The notes beneath the pieces were generated by a model. It was not told the origin of the DNA and ran no database searches. It saw nothing but the letters and a program-made list of their open reading frames with translations. Source: Candidatus Hydrogenedentota bacterium (GTDB taxonomy: Bacteria; Hydrogenedentota; Hydrogenedentia; Hydrogenedentales; SLHB01). Taken from it: DNA of 64,000 nt. Position 1 is the stretch's first letter, and every line of letters starts with the position of its first letter. The stretch spans positions 124,001 to 188,000 of the forward strand of contig JAKPDK010000172.1 of the NCBI GenBank assembly GCA_029552745.1, read 5' to 3'. Of this stretch, positions 9,186-16,933 are shown in pieces. The translations under genes and the position numbers were made by a program.

Positions 9186-9836
9186 TCACTCACCTCGAAC
9201 GGCAGATAGTCTACGCGCAAAGAACGCAACGCGTTCGAGAGCCGCCATCACATCCAAGTTTTCCACGTAAACACCAACGGGTACCCTCACGCGCACCGGC
9301 GCAAAATTCATCAGACCTAGGACACCTCCGCGGCAGAATTCGTCCACTACCTGCTGCGCTTCCGCAGCCGGAACCGCGACAATACCTACTTGAATATTCT
9401 CTTCCCGTACCACACTCACCAGCTCATCTACAGGATAACACCGGCAACCATGAATAACACGATTCACTTTTGTCGGGTCAGAATCAAACGCTGCTGTTAT
9501 CACAAATTGGGGCGTACGCCCAGAAAAATAAGCCAATATTGCCCTGCCCAAGTTGCCAACACCCGCAAGCCCCACCTTTTGCGGCGCATCCGAATCCAAG
9601 ACCGAACTAATTCCCGCCATCAGTTTTTGTATCTCATAGCCTTTTGCGGGACTGCCCAACACCTCCAAATTCATAATGTCTCGCCTGACCTGTGCCGGGG
9701 TGCAGCCCGCACGTATTGCCAGCTCATGAGAAAACACCTGGCTGCGGCCATTTTCCAACAGCTCCTGGAGAAGCCGCCGATAGAGGCTAAGTCGACCAAC
9801 CGCCTTGTCGGAGATATCGTTCTTAAGTTTCATCAT
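9186..9836 (-). CDS. rex: Redox-sensing transcriptional repressor Rex
   Basis: Rex-family repressor of 216 residues that binds DNA when NADH/NAD+ is low and lets go when NADH rises. It has an N-terminal winged helix (SLYRRLLQELLENG...SHELAIRAGCTPAQVRRDI, matching the Rex recognition helix region) and a Rossmann domain with GLAGVGNLGRAI, then the domain-swapped C-terminal helix (AALERVAFFARRL). It is the first gene of the hydrogenase operon, and two Rex-type operators lie directly in front of its start, so it should regulate itself and hydCBA. Two tandem ATGs lie at the start and no good Shine-Dalgarno sequence is seen. Confidence 0.95.
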   Translation of the reverse strand: MMKLKNDISDKAVGRLSLYRRLLQELLENGRSQVFSHELAIRAGCTPAQVRRDIMNLEVLGSPAKGYEIQKLMAGISSVLDSDAPQKVGLAGVGNLGRAILAYFSGRTPQFVITAAFDSDPTKVNRVIHGCRCYPVDELVSVVREENIQVGIVAVPAAEAQQVVDEFCRGGVLGLMNFAPVRVRVPVGVYVENLDVMAALERVAFFARRLSAVRGE

Positions 9837-9839
9837 AGC

Positions 9840-9872
9840 TGTGATCTATTTCACGCTGTGAATTGTTTCACA
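9840..9872 (-). promoter_or_regulatory. Two tandem Rex operators
   Basis: Site 1, at 9857-9872, is TGTGAATTGTTTCACA, a perfect 6-4-6 inverted repeat matching the core of the Rex consensus TTGTGAA-N4-TTCACAA. Site 2, at 9840-9855 (TGTGATCTATTTCACG), matches at most positions. They are 17 bp apart, so on neighbouring helical faces, and cover the expected transcription start and leader of rex. Binding here would block initiation or early elongation of the whole hydrogenase operon. Confidence 0.85.
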
Positions 9873-9875
9873 TAG

Positions 9876-9904
9876 TGTATACCACAAAAACGAGTAAATG
9901 TCAA
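9876..9904 (-). promoter_or_regulatory. Sigma-70-type promoter of rex-hyd operon
   Basis: On the minus strand TTGACA (9904-9899) is followed by exactly 17 bases and TATACA (9881-9876). The predicted start, near 9869, falls inside the upstream Rex operator. This is the best promoter for the leftward operon that ends at 1120. Confidence 0.8.
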
Positions 9905-9956
9905 GCATTCGTGAAGAATAGCACAATTTTGGGCAGGAGATAAGAATATAGTTAAT

Positions 9957-9983
9957 ATAAGTTATTATTAAATAATAACTTAT
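9957..9983. repeat. 27-bp perfect AT-rich palindrome
   Basis: ATAAGTTATTATT at 9957-9969 is mirrored by AATAATAACTTAT at 9971-9983 around a single central A. It sits between the 3' end of the sulfatase gene and the rex promoter, about 50 bp upstream of the -35 box. It could be an operator for another regulator or a transcript-end hairpin; no T-run follows on either strand. Confidence 0.7.
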
Positions 9984-10072
9984 GACATCAAAATCAGCAC
10001 AGCCAGTAATACACAACCAAGACAAAAATCGTGAGTCTTAGCGCGATTTTGCGAATCTGAGTCTAGAAATAA

Positions 10073-11491
10073 CTAAATGCGCCAATGTTCGGAGGGTGTT
10101 CTTGCAGAAGCCAAGTAGTCCTCGATTTTAGATACGATCTTCTTATGGAGCCCTGCGACATTGTGGGTCTCTCCCTCATCCTCAGCCAAATTGTACAACT
10201 CCAGGGGAGCGTCCTTTGCCAGTCGCACGGCTTTCCAATCCCCCATCCTCACCGCCTGCTTAAAACCGTTTTCATGAAACTCCCAGTACAAGAAATCGTG
10301 GAAAACGTCCGAACTGTCTTTTTCGAACAATGCCGAAGCCACGGAAACTCCGTCAAGTCCCTTTGGGCAAGGAACCCCTGCAATGGCTGCTGCCGTAGGT
10401 AAGAAATCCCAAAAAGCCCATACGGTATCACGCGTAACGCCTTTAGGAACGCTACCAGGACCCCACACAATCATGGGGACACGGATACCTCCTTCGTACA
10501 AATCGCGTTTGAATCCTCGAAGAGGTCCTGAACTCTTAAAAAAGTTGGGGTCAGCACCCCCTTCTTTGTGAGGGCCGTTGTCGCTTGTGAAAAAAACGAT
10601 GGTATTATCCGCAAGTCCCAATTCACGCAAGCGCTTGATGAGCAATCCCACATCACGGTCCAGCCGAGTGATCATTGCGGCATGTCCCTTTTGCGGGGTA
10701 GGCCAAGGTTTGTCTGCATAGGGACCATAGTCGGGCACCTCCATGCCATCACCGCAAAAGACTCCCCTTTCGTTATTCGCATGGGGTAATGTGTAAGCTA
10801 GATACAGGAAAAATGGGTGTTCTTTTTCACGCTCCACAAACTCAAGTGCCTCCCGAGTAAACAAATCGTGGGAGTACTCCTCGCATTGTGTGGACACGTT
10901 GGGTTTATCCTTGTCTTCCCGATTTTTCAGGAAAACCTTCTCCGTATTTCTCCAAAGATATTCCGGATAGTAGTTGTGTGCATGCCCCTGATTAAGATAC
11001 CCAAACCAGTAATCAAAACCTTGTCGATTGGGAATACCAGTCGTATCGGGTTCCCCCAACCCCCACTTGCCGATAATACCTGTGCGATATCCCGCTTGCT
11101 TCAGCACTTCCGCCACAGTGACATCTTCTTCTTCTAACGGTACGCGATCGTTTCCACGTATACGGCAATGTCCGGTGTGCAAACCGGTCATCAAAGCACA
11201 GCGTGAAGGGGCACACACGGTGCTCCCCGAATAACACTGCGTGAAACGTACACCCTCTGCTGCGAGGGTGTCCAAATTCGGCGTTTGAATCTGCTCTTGA
11301 CCGTAACAGCCCAAATCGCCGTAGCCCAAATCATCAGCAAGGATGAAAATGATATTGGGCTTTCGCACAGGCACCTTCTTATCAAATCGTCCTTGAGTGT
11401 GGCTATGGGTGTTGCATGCCGCGGCGATAATACCGCTGCCTAAAACGGCAAGATTCTTGACTGCGTTTCGTCTGTTCATTTTTGAGGGCAT
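10073..11491 (-). CDS. Type I sulfatase, Tat-exported lipoprotein
   Basis: Formylglycine-dependent sulfatase of 472 residues. The start at ATG 11491 has a GGAGGAG site and gives a Tat-like signal (MNRRNAVKNLAVLGSGIIAAAC) ending in a lipobox-like Cys, so the enzyme is probably a lipoprotein on the periplasmic side or outside. Metal ligands ADDLGYGD lie near residue 53. The modified residue is Cys93 in the CAPSR motif, followed by CALMTGLHTGHCR, which is typical for family S1. Further motifs are YLAYTLPHAN and FFTSDNGPHKEGG. The substrate is unknown: sulfated polysaccharide fragments are common, and aryl sulfates are possible. It is divergent from a uroporphyrinogen decarboxylase-family gene. 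No maturase with an intact active site is in the window. Confidence 0.92.
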   Translation of the reverse strand: MPSKMNRRNAVKNLAVLGSGIIAAACNTHSHTQGRFDKKVPVRKPNIIFILADDLGYGDLGCYGQEQIQTPNLDTLAAEGVRFTQCYSGSTVCAPSRCALMTGLHTGHCRIRGNDRVPLEEEDVTVAEVLKQAGYRTGIIGKWGLGEPDTTGIPNRQGFDYWFGYLNQGHAHNYYPEYLWRNTEKVFLKNREDKDKPNVSTQCEEYSHDLFTREALEFVEREKEHPFFLYLAYTLPHANNERGVFCGDGMEVPDYGPYADKPWPTPQKGHAAMITRLDRDVGLLIKRLRELGLADNTIVFFTSDNGPHKEGGADPNFFKSSGPLRGFKRDLYEGGIRVPMIVWGPGSVPKGVTRDTVWAFWDFLPTAAAIAGVPCPKGLDGVSVASALFEKDSSDVFHDFLYWEFHENGFKQAVRMGDWKAVRLAKDAPLELYNLAEDEGETHNVAGLHKKIVSKIEDYLASARTPSEHWRI

Positions 11492-11539
11492 AGGAAACAC
11501 GCCTCCTCCAAAATTTTCTTTGCCTCCTACCTGTGGGAT

Positions 11540-11568
11540 AGTATGATATGTTTCTTTAAGAGGGTCAA
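11540..11568 (-). promoter_or_regulatory. Candidate promoter of sulfatase gene
   Basis: Minus strand TTGACC (11568-11563), a 17-base spacer, then CATACT (11545-11540). The predicted start, near 11533, leaves a leader of about 40 bases holding the GGAGGAG ribosome binding site. Confidence 0.45.
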
Positions 11569-11607
11569 TAGGAAAGTTGGGTCTTACAAGAACCGTGAGG
11601 TGACGCA

Positions 11608-12744
11608 ATGAACGATTTGGAGCGTTTCATAGCGTGCATGGATTACAAATCCGCCGACCGAAGACCAAACCATGAATTAGGGGCTTGGCCTCAAACGCGC
11701 TTACGGTGGGAAAAGGAAAACGCGGCTGCCGTACAGAATTTCACATGGAATTGGTTTGTGGAAGAGCCCTCCTTGCAACTCGATAGAAGAGAATATGTGC
11801 ATGTAAATTATGATTTCATCCCACCGTTTGACGCCCGGGTGCTGGAGGAAACTGACGAATACGAGATCGTGCGAAATAGCAAAGGCATTATCAGCAAAGC
11901 TCTAAAAGCTGGCACGGTAAACGGTGGACGGATGTGCATGGATCAATATCTTTCCTTTCCCGTGCGGGAGCCCAAAGACTTTTACGATATAAAGAAACGG
12001 CTGGTAGCGGCTATCCCAGAGCGATATCCAAACGATCTCGACCAGCAAATAACAAAATGGAAATCGCGCACGTGTCCTTTGATTTTGGGCACGAATTGCG
12101 CTGCCAACGGTTTTTATTGGCGCGCGCGGGAGTTTATGGGTACAGAGGCTCTATCAACCGCATGGTACGAGTATCCCGACCTCATGCACGAAATGATGGA
12201 GTTTTACGCTGACTTCATCATCGAGACCAGCAAACCTGTCTTACAAAAGTTATCGGTTGAGTATTTCACTCTGAACGAAGATTTTGCAATGAAATCGGGG
12301 CCCCTGTTGAGTCCGGGGATTTATCGTGAATTTATCTACCCCCACTTAAAACGCATGGTCGACTTTTTCCGCCGTCACGGAACACGCTATTTTGCTGTAG
12401 ATTCGGACGGGGACCCCTCTCTTTTGATCCCCATCATGATGGACGCGGGCGTGGACGTTGTCTGGCCAATCGAACGTGCCGCAAACGTCAGCCCAGTAGC
12501 ATGGAGAAAACAGTTTGGCAAATCACTTCGTTTATGGGGTGGGGTCGATAAACGTGAGGTGGCAAAGGGACCAGAAGCCATCAAAGCACACCTTCGAGAA
12601 CTTATTCCGCTTATCGAAGAAGGTGGATACATACCCACCCTGGACCATACTGCTCCGCCCGATATTTCGTGGGATAATTTCCGATATTATATGGATGCTA
12701 AAATGGCACTTCTCTCTGGGGACTTCTCCAAACTCGACAGCTAA
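11608..12744 (+). CDS. Uroporphyrinogen decarboxylase-family protein
   Basis: Protein of 378 residues with the URO-D/methylcobalamin:CoM methyltransferase TIM-barrel pattern. Family-like segments are HELGAWPQTRLRW near the N-terminus, FTLNEDFAMKSGPLLSPGIYREFIYPHLKRMVDFFR in the middle, and WGGVDKREVAKGPEAI and GGYIPTLDHTAPPDISWDNFRYYM at the end. Such distant members in anaerobes and Planctomycetes-like bacteria are usually not in heme synthesis; some move methyl groups to corrinoids, many are uncharacterised. No heme genes or corrinoid protein adjoin it. A GAGGTGA site lies before the ATG. It is divergent from the sulfatase, and a shared regulatory region of about 116 bases is likely. Confidence 0.8.
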   Translation: MNDLERFIACMDYKSADRRPNHELGAWPQTRLRWEKENAAAVQNFTWNWFVEEPSLQLDRREYVHVNYDFIPPFDARVLEETDEYEIVRNSKGIISKALKAGTVNGGRMCMDQYLSFPVREPKDFYDIKKRLVAAIPERYPNDLDQQITKWKSRTCPLILGTNCAANGFYWRAREFMGTEALSTAWYEYPDLMHEMMEFYADFIIETSKPVLQKLSVEYFTLNEDFAMKSGPLLSPGIYREFIYPHLKRMVDFFRRHGTRYFAVDSDGDPSLLIPIMMDAGVDVVWPIERAANVSPVAWRKQFGKSLRLWGGVDKREVAKGPEAIKAHLRELIPLIEEGGYIPTLDHTAPPDISWDNFRYYMDAKMALLSGDFSKLDS

Positions 12745-13033
12745 CATGGCTTAGCCCCCACAAATGCGAAGAGCTGTTCTTGCCGACGTCTGCGTCGGGT
12801 TCGGAGAAACTGCAAGTTGTACGAATCCGACAAAACATTGACAGGTTTTGTCGCATGGTCTTTGTCGGAACTTACTAAGCGCAATTCCATGCAAGAATGG
12901 CCTCAATCCCAGACATAAGGTCAAGAACGCAAAACCAGAAAAAGCCCCAAAACAGGGCGTAGAGAATTGTTGCATGAGTTCAGAAACCTTTGGCACTGCG
13001 CCGGGGAGTTGTACCTGGGCTTATACGGCCGGT

Positions 13034-13178
13034 TGTCATTGTGAGAAGCGAGTCCTCGAGCGACGAAGCAATCCCCTCAACCACGCAGTGTCAGAGTGCC
13101 CAGAGCGGAGACGGGGAACTTTCCCGAATTCCTGAGGGGATTGCCTCGTCGTGCCTGGCGGCACTCCTCGCAATGACA
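13034..13178. repeat. Nested REP-like inverted repeat in copy A
   Basis: The ends read TGTCATTGTGAGAAGCGAG on the left and CACTCCTCGCAATGACA on the right, an inverted pair; ACGAAGCAATCCC and GGGGATTGCCTCGTCG form a second inner pair. The same structure occurs at 16998-17143. Repeats of this wording (GTCATTGCGAG...GAAGCAATC) are known as dispersed palindromic elements in many unrelated bacteria. Confidence 0.75.
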
Positions 13179-13225
13179 CCGGGGGACGCCTTTCTATCCC
13201 CTGCGCAGGCTTCAGCCGCGCGTGT

Positions 13226-13314
13226 CCCACCGCGTGCGGGGGGACTAAAAGGGGGGCTGAGCCGTGTGACGGGGACGTGGTGCCATCTCCCCGCGTGCGG
13301 TGGGATTAAGGGGG
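13226..13314. repeat. Two GC-rich palindromic repeats
   Basis: CCACCGCGTGCGG...GGGACTAAAAGGGG at 13227-13256 and CCCCGCGTGCGGTGGGATTAAGGGGG at 13289-13314 (internal bases omitted) are near-identical short palindromes around CCGC-GT-GCGG followed by an A-containing, G-rich tail. They sit in the right half of MITE-like copy A and are absent from copy B. Confidence 0.55.
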
Positions 13315-13564
13315 CATAGGATCAAAGCTACCTATGACACAACGCGTAAATGCCTTCCTCTCAATAACCTTTATGCAAAGTCCTATGTGCAATTCCTATG
13401 CAACATAACAAAAAGCGCCAAAGGTACTGGACTAATACATTGTTTTTATTAGATCCAGCCGATGGATATACTAGTAAGTTTCAGAGTTTCCTTATTAACC
13501 CATCGTGGTCGCTAGCTTTACACAAAAACCTCGATGGATATCTGTGGTAAAAAGATGTTGTCTC

Positions 13565-14962
13565 ATGCAATTACCCATAATTTCTAATCTGAGAGAACTT
13601 GATAACGCACCGCGTCGGTTCTTGCTTTTCATTGCGTTTAACGTTGTTTCTTGGCAGTGCATCGTAGGTCCAGCCCTCGTGCTTTTCGCCCGCAAAATAG
13701 AAATGCCGCCCACTTGGGTCGGGTTTCTCATCTCGTTCATGCCGATTTCCACCTTGCTAGTGGTATTTGTGGCACCTCTCATTACACGGGTGGGTCCGAA
13801 ACGAATCATGCTGAGGGCGTGGTTCTTGCGCAACCTACTCGCGTGCACCGTGTTTCTAACCCCTCTTGCGATTCAATACGGTTCCCTCCGTTGGGGGTGG
13901 TACATTTTAGCGACGTCAACGCTATCTTTCTGTCTGATGCGCGCCCTGGGTTCCGGGGGATGGCTCCCCTGGTTGCACGAAGTGGTCCCGAACGGCCAAC
14001 GCGGCCTTTATTTTAGCACCGAAGCCGCGATAACCCAGTTACTGAACGTCATGATCATGCTAGGCCAGGCGTATGCGCTTCGCTCAGCAAAAACACTCAC
14101 CCCTTTCTTGGCGATCTATGCCGTAGGGATTGCGTCGGGCCTTGTCAGTCTTCTTTGGATGTGGCGTGTTCCCGGGGGCGAAGGGAAACCGGTCGAAAAT
14201 GCGGTCAAAGAAACCTATAAAACCTATGGTGTTGCGCTGAAAGATAAATCTTTCCTATTGTTCGTGCTGACGGCCGCGCTTTGTTTTTCTTCGACGTCAT
14301 GGCTAGGGTCGGCGTCTGTGATGTACATGCGCGACGTACTGCGTCTCAGTCCTCGAATCATCATGGAACTGAACAGCGCAGCTAGCCTGGGAGTATTGCT
14401 TACGATAAGGGCGTGGGGACGTTATGCGGAACATAACGGAAGCGGCCGCGCGATGTTCAAGTCATTAACGGGACACGCGCTCGCCGCATTCATGTTTCTC
14501 TTAGCGGAACCTACCGCCCGTTACCGCCTGCCTATCCTCGCGATCGCCATGGTATTATCGGGCATTTTTGGAGCAGCGTTCTGGACGGCCACTCACCGCG
14601 CCATGCTCGGCTACATGCCGGAAGAACATCGAGTCGGCTATTCTAATATTTGGACTGCGGGCACCGCCCTGGCTCTGGGACTGACGCCAATTCTGGCTGG
14701 AGCGACCATTCAACATTTCGACGGTCTGGGATTTCAGATCTGTTTTCTCGTGTCTGGGATAGCCGGAATTGTTTGCGCTATTGCTTGTCGCTACGTAGTG
14801 CGTGACAACGCGGACAGCCCATGGGGCCTTCGCGACATTCTCAATCCCGTCTTACCGGTCAGAACGCTCGCTCGTATCGCATGGATAACATTGGGCTTAG
14901 ACGAAAGCAATCGCGACAAGAACCTGGCTAATCAAGAACGCCAAAGAATAGTCTCAAACTGA
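13565..14962 (+). CDS. MFS transporter
   Basis: Inner membrane protein of 465 residues with about 12 hydrophobic segments. An early loop, LITRVGPKRIMLRAWFLRN, resembles the MFS loop 2-3 signature (G-x-x-x-D/R-x-x-G/R-R), and a long cytoplasmic stretch lies between the halves (WRVPGGEGKPVENAVKETYKTYGVALKDKS). The substrate cannot be read from sequence. ATG 13565 is preferred because the frame upstream opens only with a GTG without a binding site, but neither start has a good Shine-Dalgarno sequence. It is convergent with the Nramp-like gene (15 bases between stops), and the pair is flanked by two MITE-like elements. Confidence 0.75.
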   Translation: MQLPIISNLRELDNAPRRFLLFIAFNVVSWQCIVGPALVLFARKIEMPPTWVGFLISFMPISTLLVVFVAPLITRVGPKRIMLRAWFLRNLLACTVFLTPLAIQYGSLRWGWYILATSTLSFCLMRALGSGGWLPWLHEVVPNGQRGLYFSTEAAITQLLNVMIMLGQAYALRSAKTLTPFLAIYAVGIASGLVSLLWMWRVPGGEGKPVENAVKETYKTYGVALKDKSFLLFVLTAALCFSSTSWLGSASVMYMRDVLRLSPRIIMELNSAASLGVLLTIRAWGRYAEHNGSGRAMFKSLTGHALAAFMFLLAEPTARYRLPILAIAMVLSGIFGAAFWTATHRAMLGYMPEEHRVGYSNIWTAGTALALGLTPILAGATIQHFDGLGFQICFLVSGIAGIVCAIACRYVVRDNADSPWGLRDILNPVLPVRTLARIAWITLGLDESNRDKNLANQERQRIVSN

Positions 14963-14977
14963 TTCGACCAAAGACGC

Positions 14978-16723
14978 CTACGTCTCCGGCACGCCAGTTT
15001 TTCGACCAATCCGGTAGAAATGAACCGCAAGCGTCAAAACGGTGAACAACACGATGACCAGAACACCATACCAACGGATCTTCGACCATATTGACCAAAC
15101 GCTTCCAAAGGCCGCCAGGGCGGTGGATATCCCCATGAGTACATTCCAAATCACACGGCTCGCGCCCCGCGGAAGATCGTCCTTCAAGAGCGCTTTTTGA
15201 TTCATCAATAAGAAGAAAGAAAGATAAGCAAGAGGCAACAACGTCATACCAAACACAGACGTGGGTATAGCCAACCACATCTGCGCTTCTTTCCAGAACA
15301 ACACGCCCAACAAGGCAACCGACGTCATCGCTCCTCCCAGAAACTGAGGCCACCCGCGAGCAGGACGATTTAACAATTCGCAAAAACAAACACTGTTTAT
15401 CACCATCAACATTGTGGCAGCGCCCAACCCCATGCCCAGCACGCCAAGCCCAAACACATAACGGGCTATTGTGGTTCCTGTGAGCGGGGCCAAGGCTGCG
15501 GATAGCTGAAAAGCATCTCGTTTCACCAACATCGCCGCCATTCGTCGGTCCGCGATAGGCAATTTGGATACCGCTTCTGCTTTCTGCTCCGCAGACAACT
15601 GAGCAAATGAAGCAGCGCCTAACTCCGATGCCACACGCTGCTCCAAAAGCGCATTAAACCCAGGGACCAAACGACGATCCGGTTCTACCACACGCCCTTC
15701 CGAGTCCGTCTCGCCAAGAAAACCAGGTGCCGGTTTTGCGTGAAACTGCGCCGCTGCGGCAATGACAACACAGCTGGTAGCCGCAATGAATGGGAAAAAC
15801 AACCCCGTTGAAAGATCAAAAATAGCAAGGCTACGGAAATCTCTGTCCCAACCTTTCCGCAACATAGAATAAGGAAACAAAAAAGTCATATTAATGCCAA
15901 CGGCCGTTGCAGCAGCACTGATCATGATATCTCGTTGCTGATTTACGATTAGACGAGTCCAGAAAGCACGCCCCGCCTCTGAGAGTTCTTGGATATAGGG
16001 CGCAAATGCCGGACTCGGTTCCGAAAGAAGACGCAGGCGCGGGATGAAACCGGACATGTATTCACGCCAATCCAATTGCCCTGATGCGGTTAAGGTGAAG
16101 ACAACTCCGAAAAAGCAAACGACAACCGTGCCAACCATACATTTGACAACGATTTCGAAAATCTTAACACCGCGGCCTCCCAACGTATACAGCGTCAAGA
16201 ACGTGAAATTAATGGTCAAAATCACACACGCGGCAAGAATCTTGCCTCCCATTTCCGAAACCGTAGGAGGTCCGAAGACCGTTGGTAAAAGATTTTGTTG
16301 AAACGAGGCAATTGCCAACGAGAATTGCGGCATGGACCACACAATATTCGCCGCCATGGAAGCAAACAACCAGCCCCAACCCAATACAGGATTGACGTGT
16401 TCGTTGATTGCTCGAAGAGGCCTTTCACCTGTGGACAACGTCACATAGGCAATAGCGCTCAGCATCACAATCCCCGCAATCATCGCCACAGGTTGCAACC
16501 AAAGAAAACTGAACCCCACCAAGACCCCGAGATACATGCTCGACGACAAGGAGCCCCCGCCCAATGTTATGGCGCTCTGTAACCATCCCGGTCCCGACAA
16601 TCGAACAAATACCTTCAAGGTAGCCCCGCGTCCACGTTTTCGGGCATCGGTTATGAGTTGCCGATCGTGTTCAATTCGGGGGTTCATAGAAAAACTGCGT
16701 TCATCAGGTTTCTGATCTGTCAT
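14978..16723 (-). CDS. Nramp-like membrane protein without metal motifs
   Basis: Integral membrane protein of 581 residues, about 11-12 membrane segments, with the overall look of the Nramp/APC-fold family. The first segment, LSGPGWLQSAITLGGGSLSSS, lines up with the Nramp GPGFLxSIAYIDPGN segment, but DPGN is replaced by GGGS. The sixth segment, VGINMTFLFPYSMLRKGW, lacks the MPH motif. The metal-binding residues of true Nramp transporters are therefore missing and manganese/iron transport should not be assumed. A soluble insert of roughly 90 residues sits before the later segments (PAPGFLGETDSEGRVVEPDRR...). ATG 16723 has a GAGGAG site about 12 bases upstream. It is convergent with the MFS gene. 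Confidence 0.7.
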   Translation of the reverse strand: MTDQKPDERSFSMNPRIEHDRQLITDARKRGRGATLKVFVRLSGPGWLQSAITLGGGSLSSSMYLGVLVGFSFLWLQPVAMIAGIVMLSAIAYVTLSTGERPLRAINEHVNPVLGWGWLFASMAANIVWSMPQFSLAIASFQQNLLPTVFGPPTVSEMGGKILAACVILTINFTFLTLYTLGGRGVKIFEIVVKCMVGTVVVCFFGVVFTLTASGQLDWREYMSGFIPRLRLLSEPSPAFAPYIQELSEAGRAFWTRLIVNQQRDIMISAAATAVGINMTFLFPYSMLRKGWDRDFRSLAIFDLSTGLFFPFIAATSCVVIAAAAQFHAKPAPGFLGETDSEGRVVEPDRRLVPGFNALLEQRVASELGAASFAQLSAEQKAEAVSKLPIADRRMAAMLVKRDAFQLSAALAPLTGTTIARYVFGLGVLGMGLGAATMLMVINSVCFCELLNRPARGWPQFLGGAMTSVALLGVLFWKEAQMWLAIPTSVFGMTLLPLAYLSFFLLMNQKALLKDDLPRGASRVIWNVLMGISTALAAFGSVWSIWSKIRWYGVLVIVLFTVLTLAVHFYRIGRKTGVPET

Positions 16724-16933
16724 GGTTGGACATACTCCTCACGTTTCTAGACCACAACTTCACCCCATTCTGGTACTTTATCGCGAAACGCATCGGTTTT
16801 TCAAAACACTAGCCAGCCTCTTTGCGTCTTTCCTCATTATACAAAGAAGTTTCTTAAGGTGTTTCCCCGGAAAGTATTTCGTCCGAAAAGGAGATGCTCT
16901 CCACGGCGTCCTCTTGCACTAGGCATACCGTAC

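Larger units (their letters stand above)
12971..13439. mobile_element. MITE-like element, copy A
   Basis: A 469-bp element with imperfect terminal inverted repeats of about 26 bp. The left end begins TGCATGAGTTCAG and continues ACCTTTGGCAC; the right end read backwards begins TGTATTAGTCCAG and continues ACCTTTGGCGC. Both ends match copy B at 16934-17341. It encodes no protein and carries an inner inverted repeat (13034-13178) and two GC-rich palindromes. A direct TTGT on each side could be a 4-bp target duplication. It is non-autonomous; no transposase is in the window. Confidence 0.65.
12745..13564. other. Long intergenic region with dispersed repeats
   Basis: No credible gene is seen in these 820 bases. 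Close to the upstream gene are two hairpins: 12783-12798 (6-bp arms, CCGACG) and 12828-12853 (9-bp arms, CGACAAAAC), possible transcript ends. Most of the rest (12971-13439) is a MITE-like element, annotated separately. Base composition is GC-rich inside the element and AT-rich after it. Confidence 0.6.
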
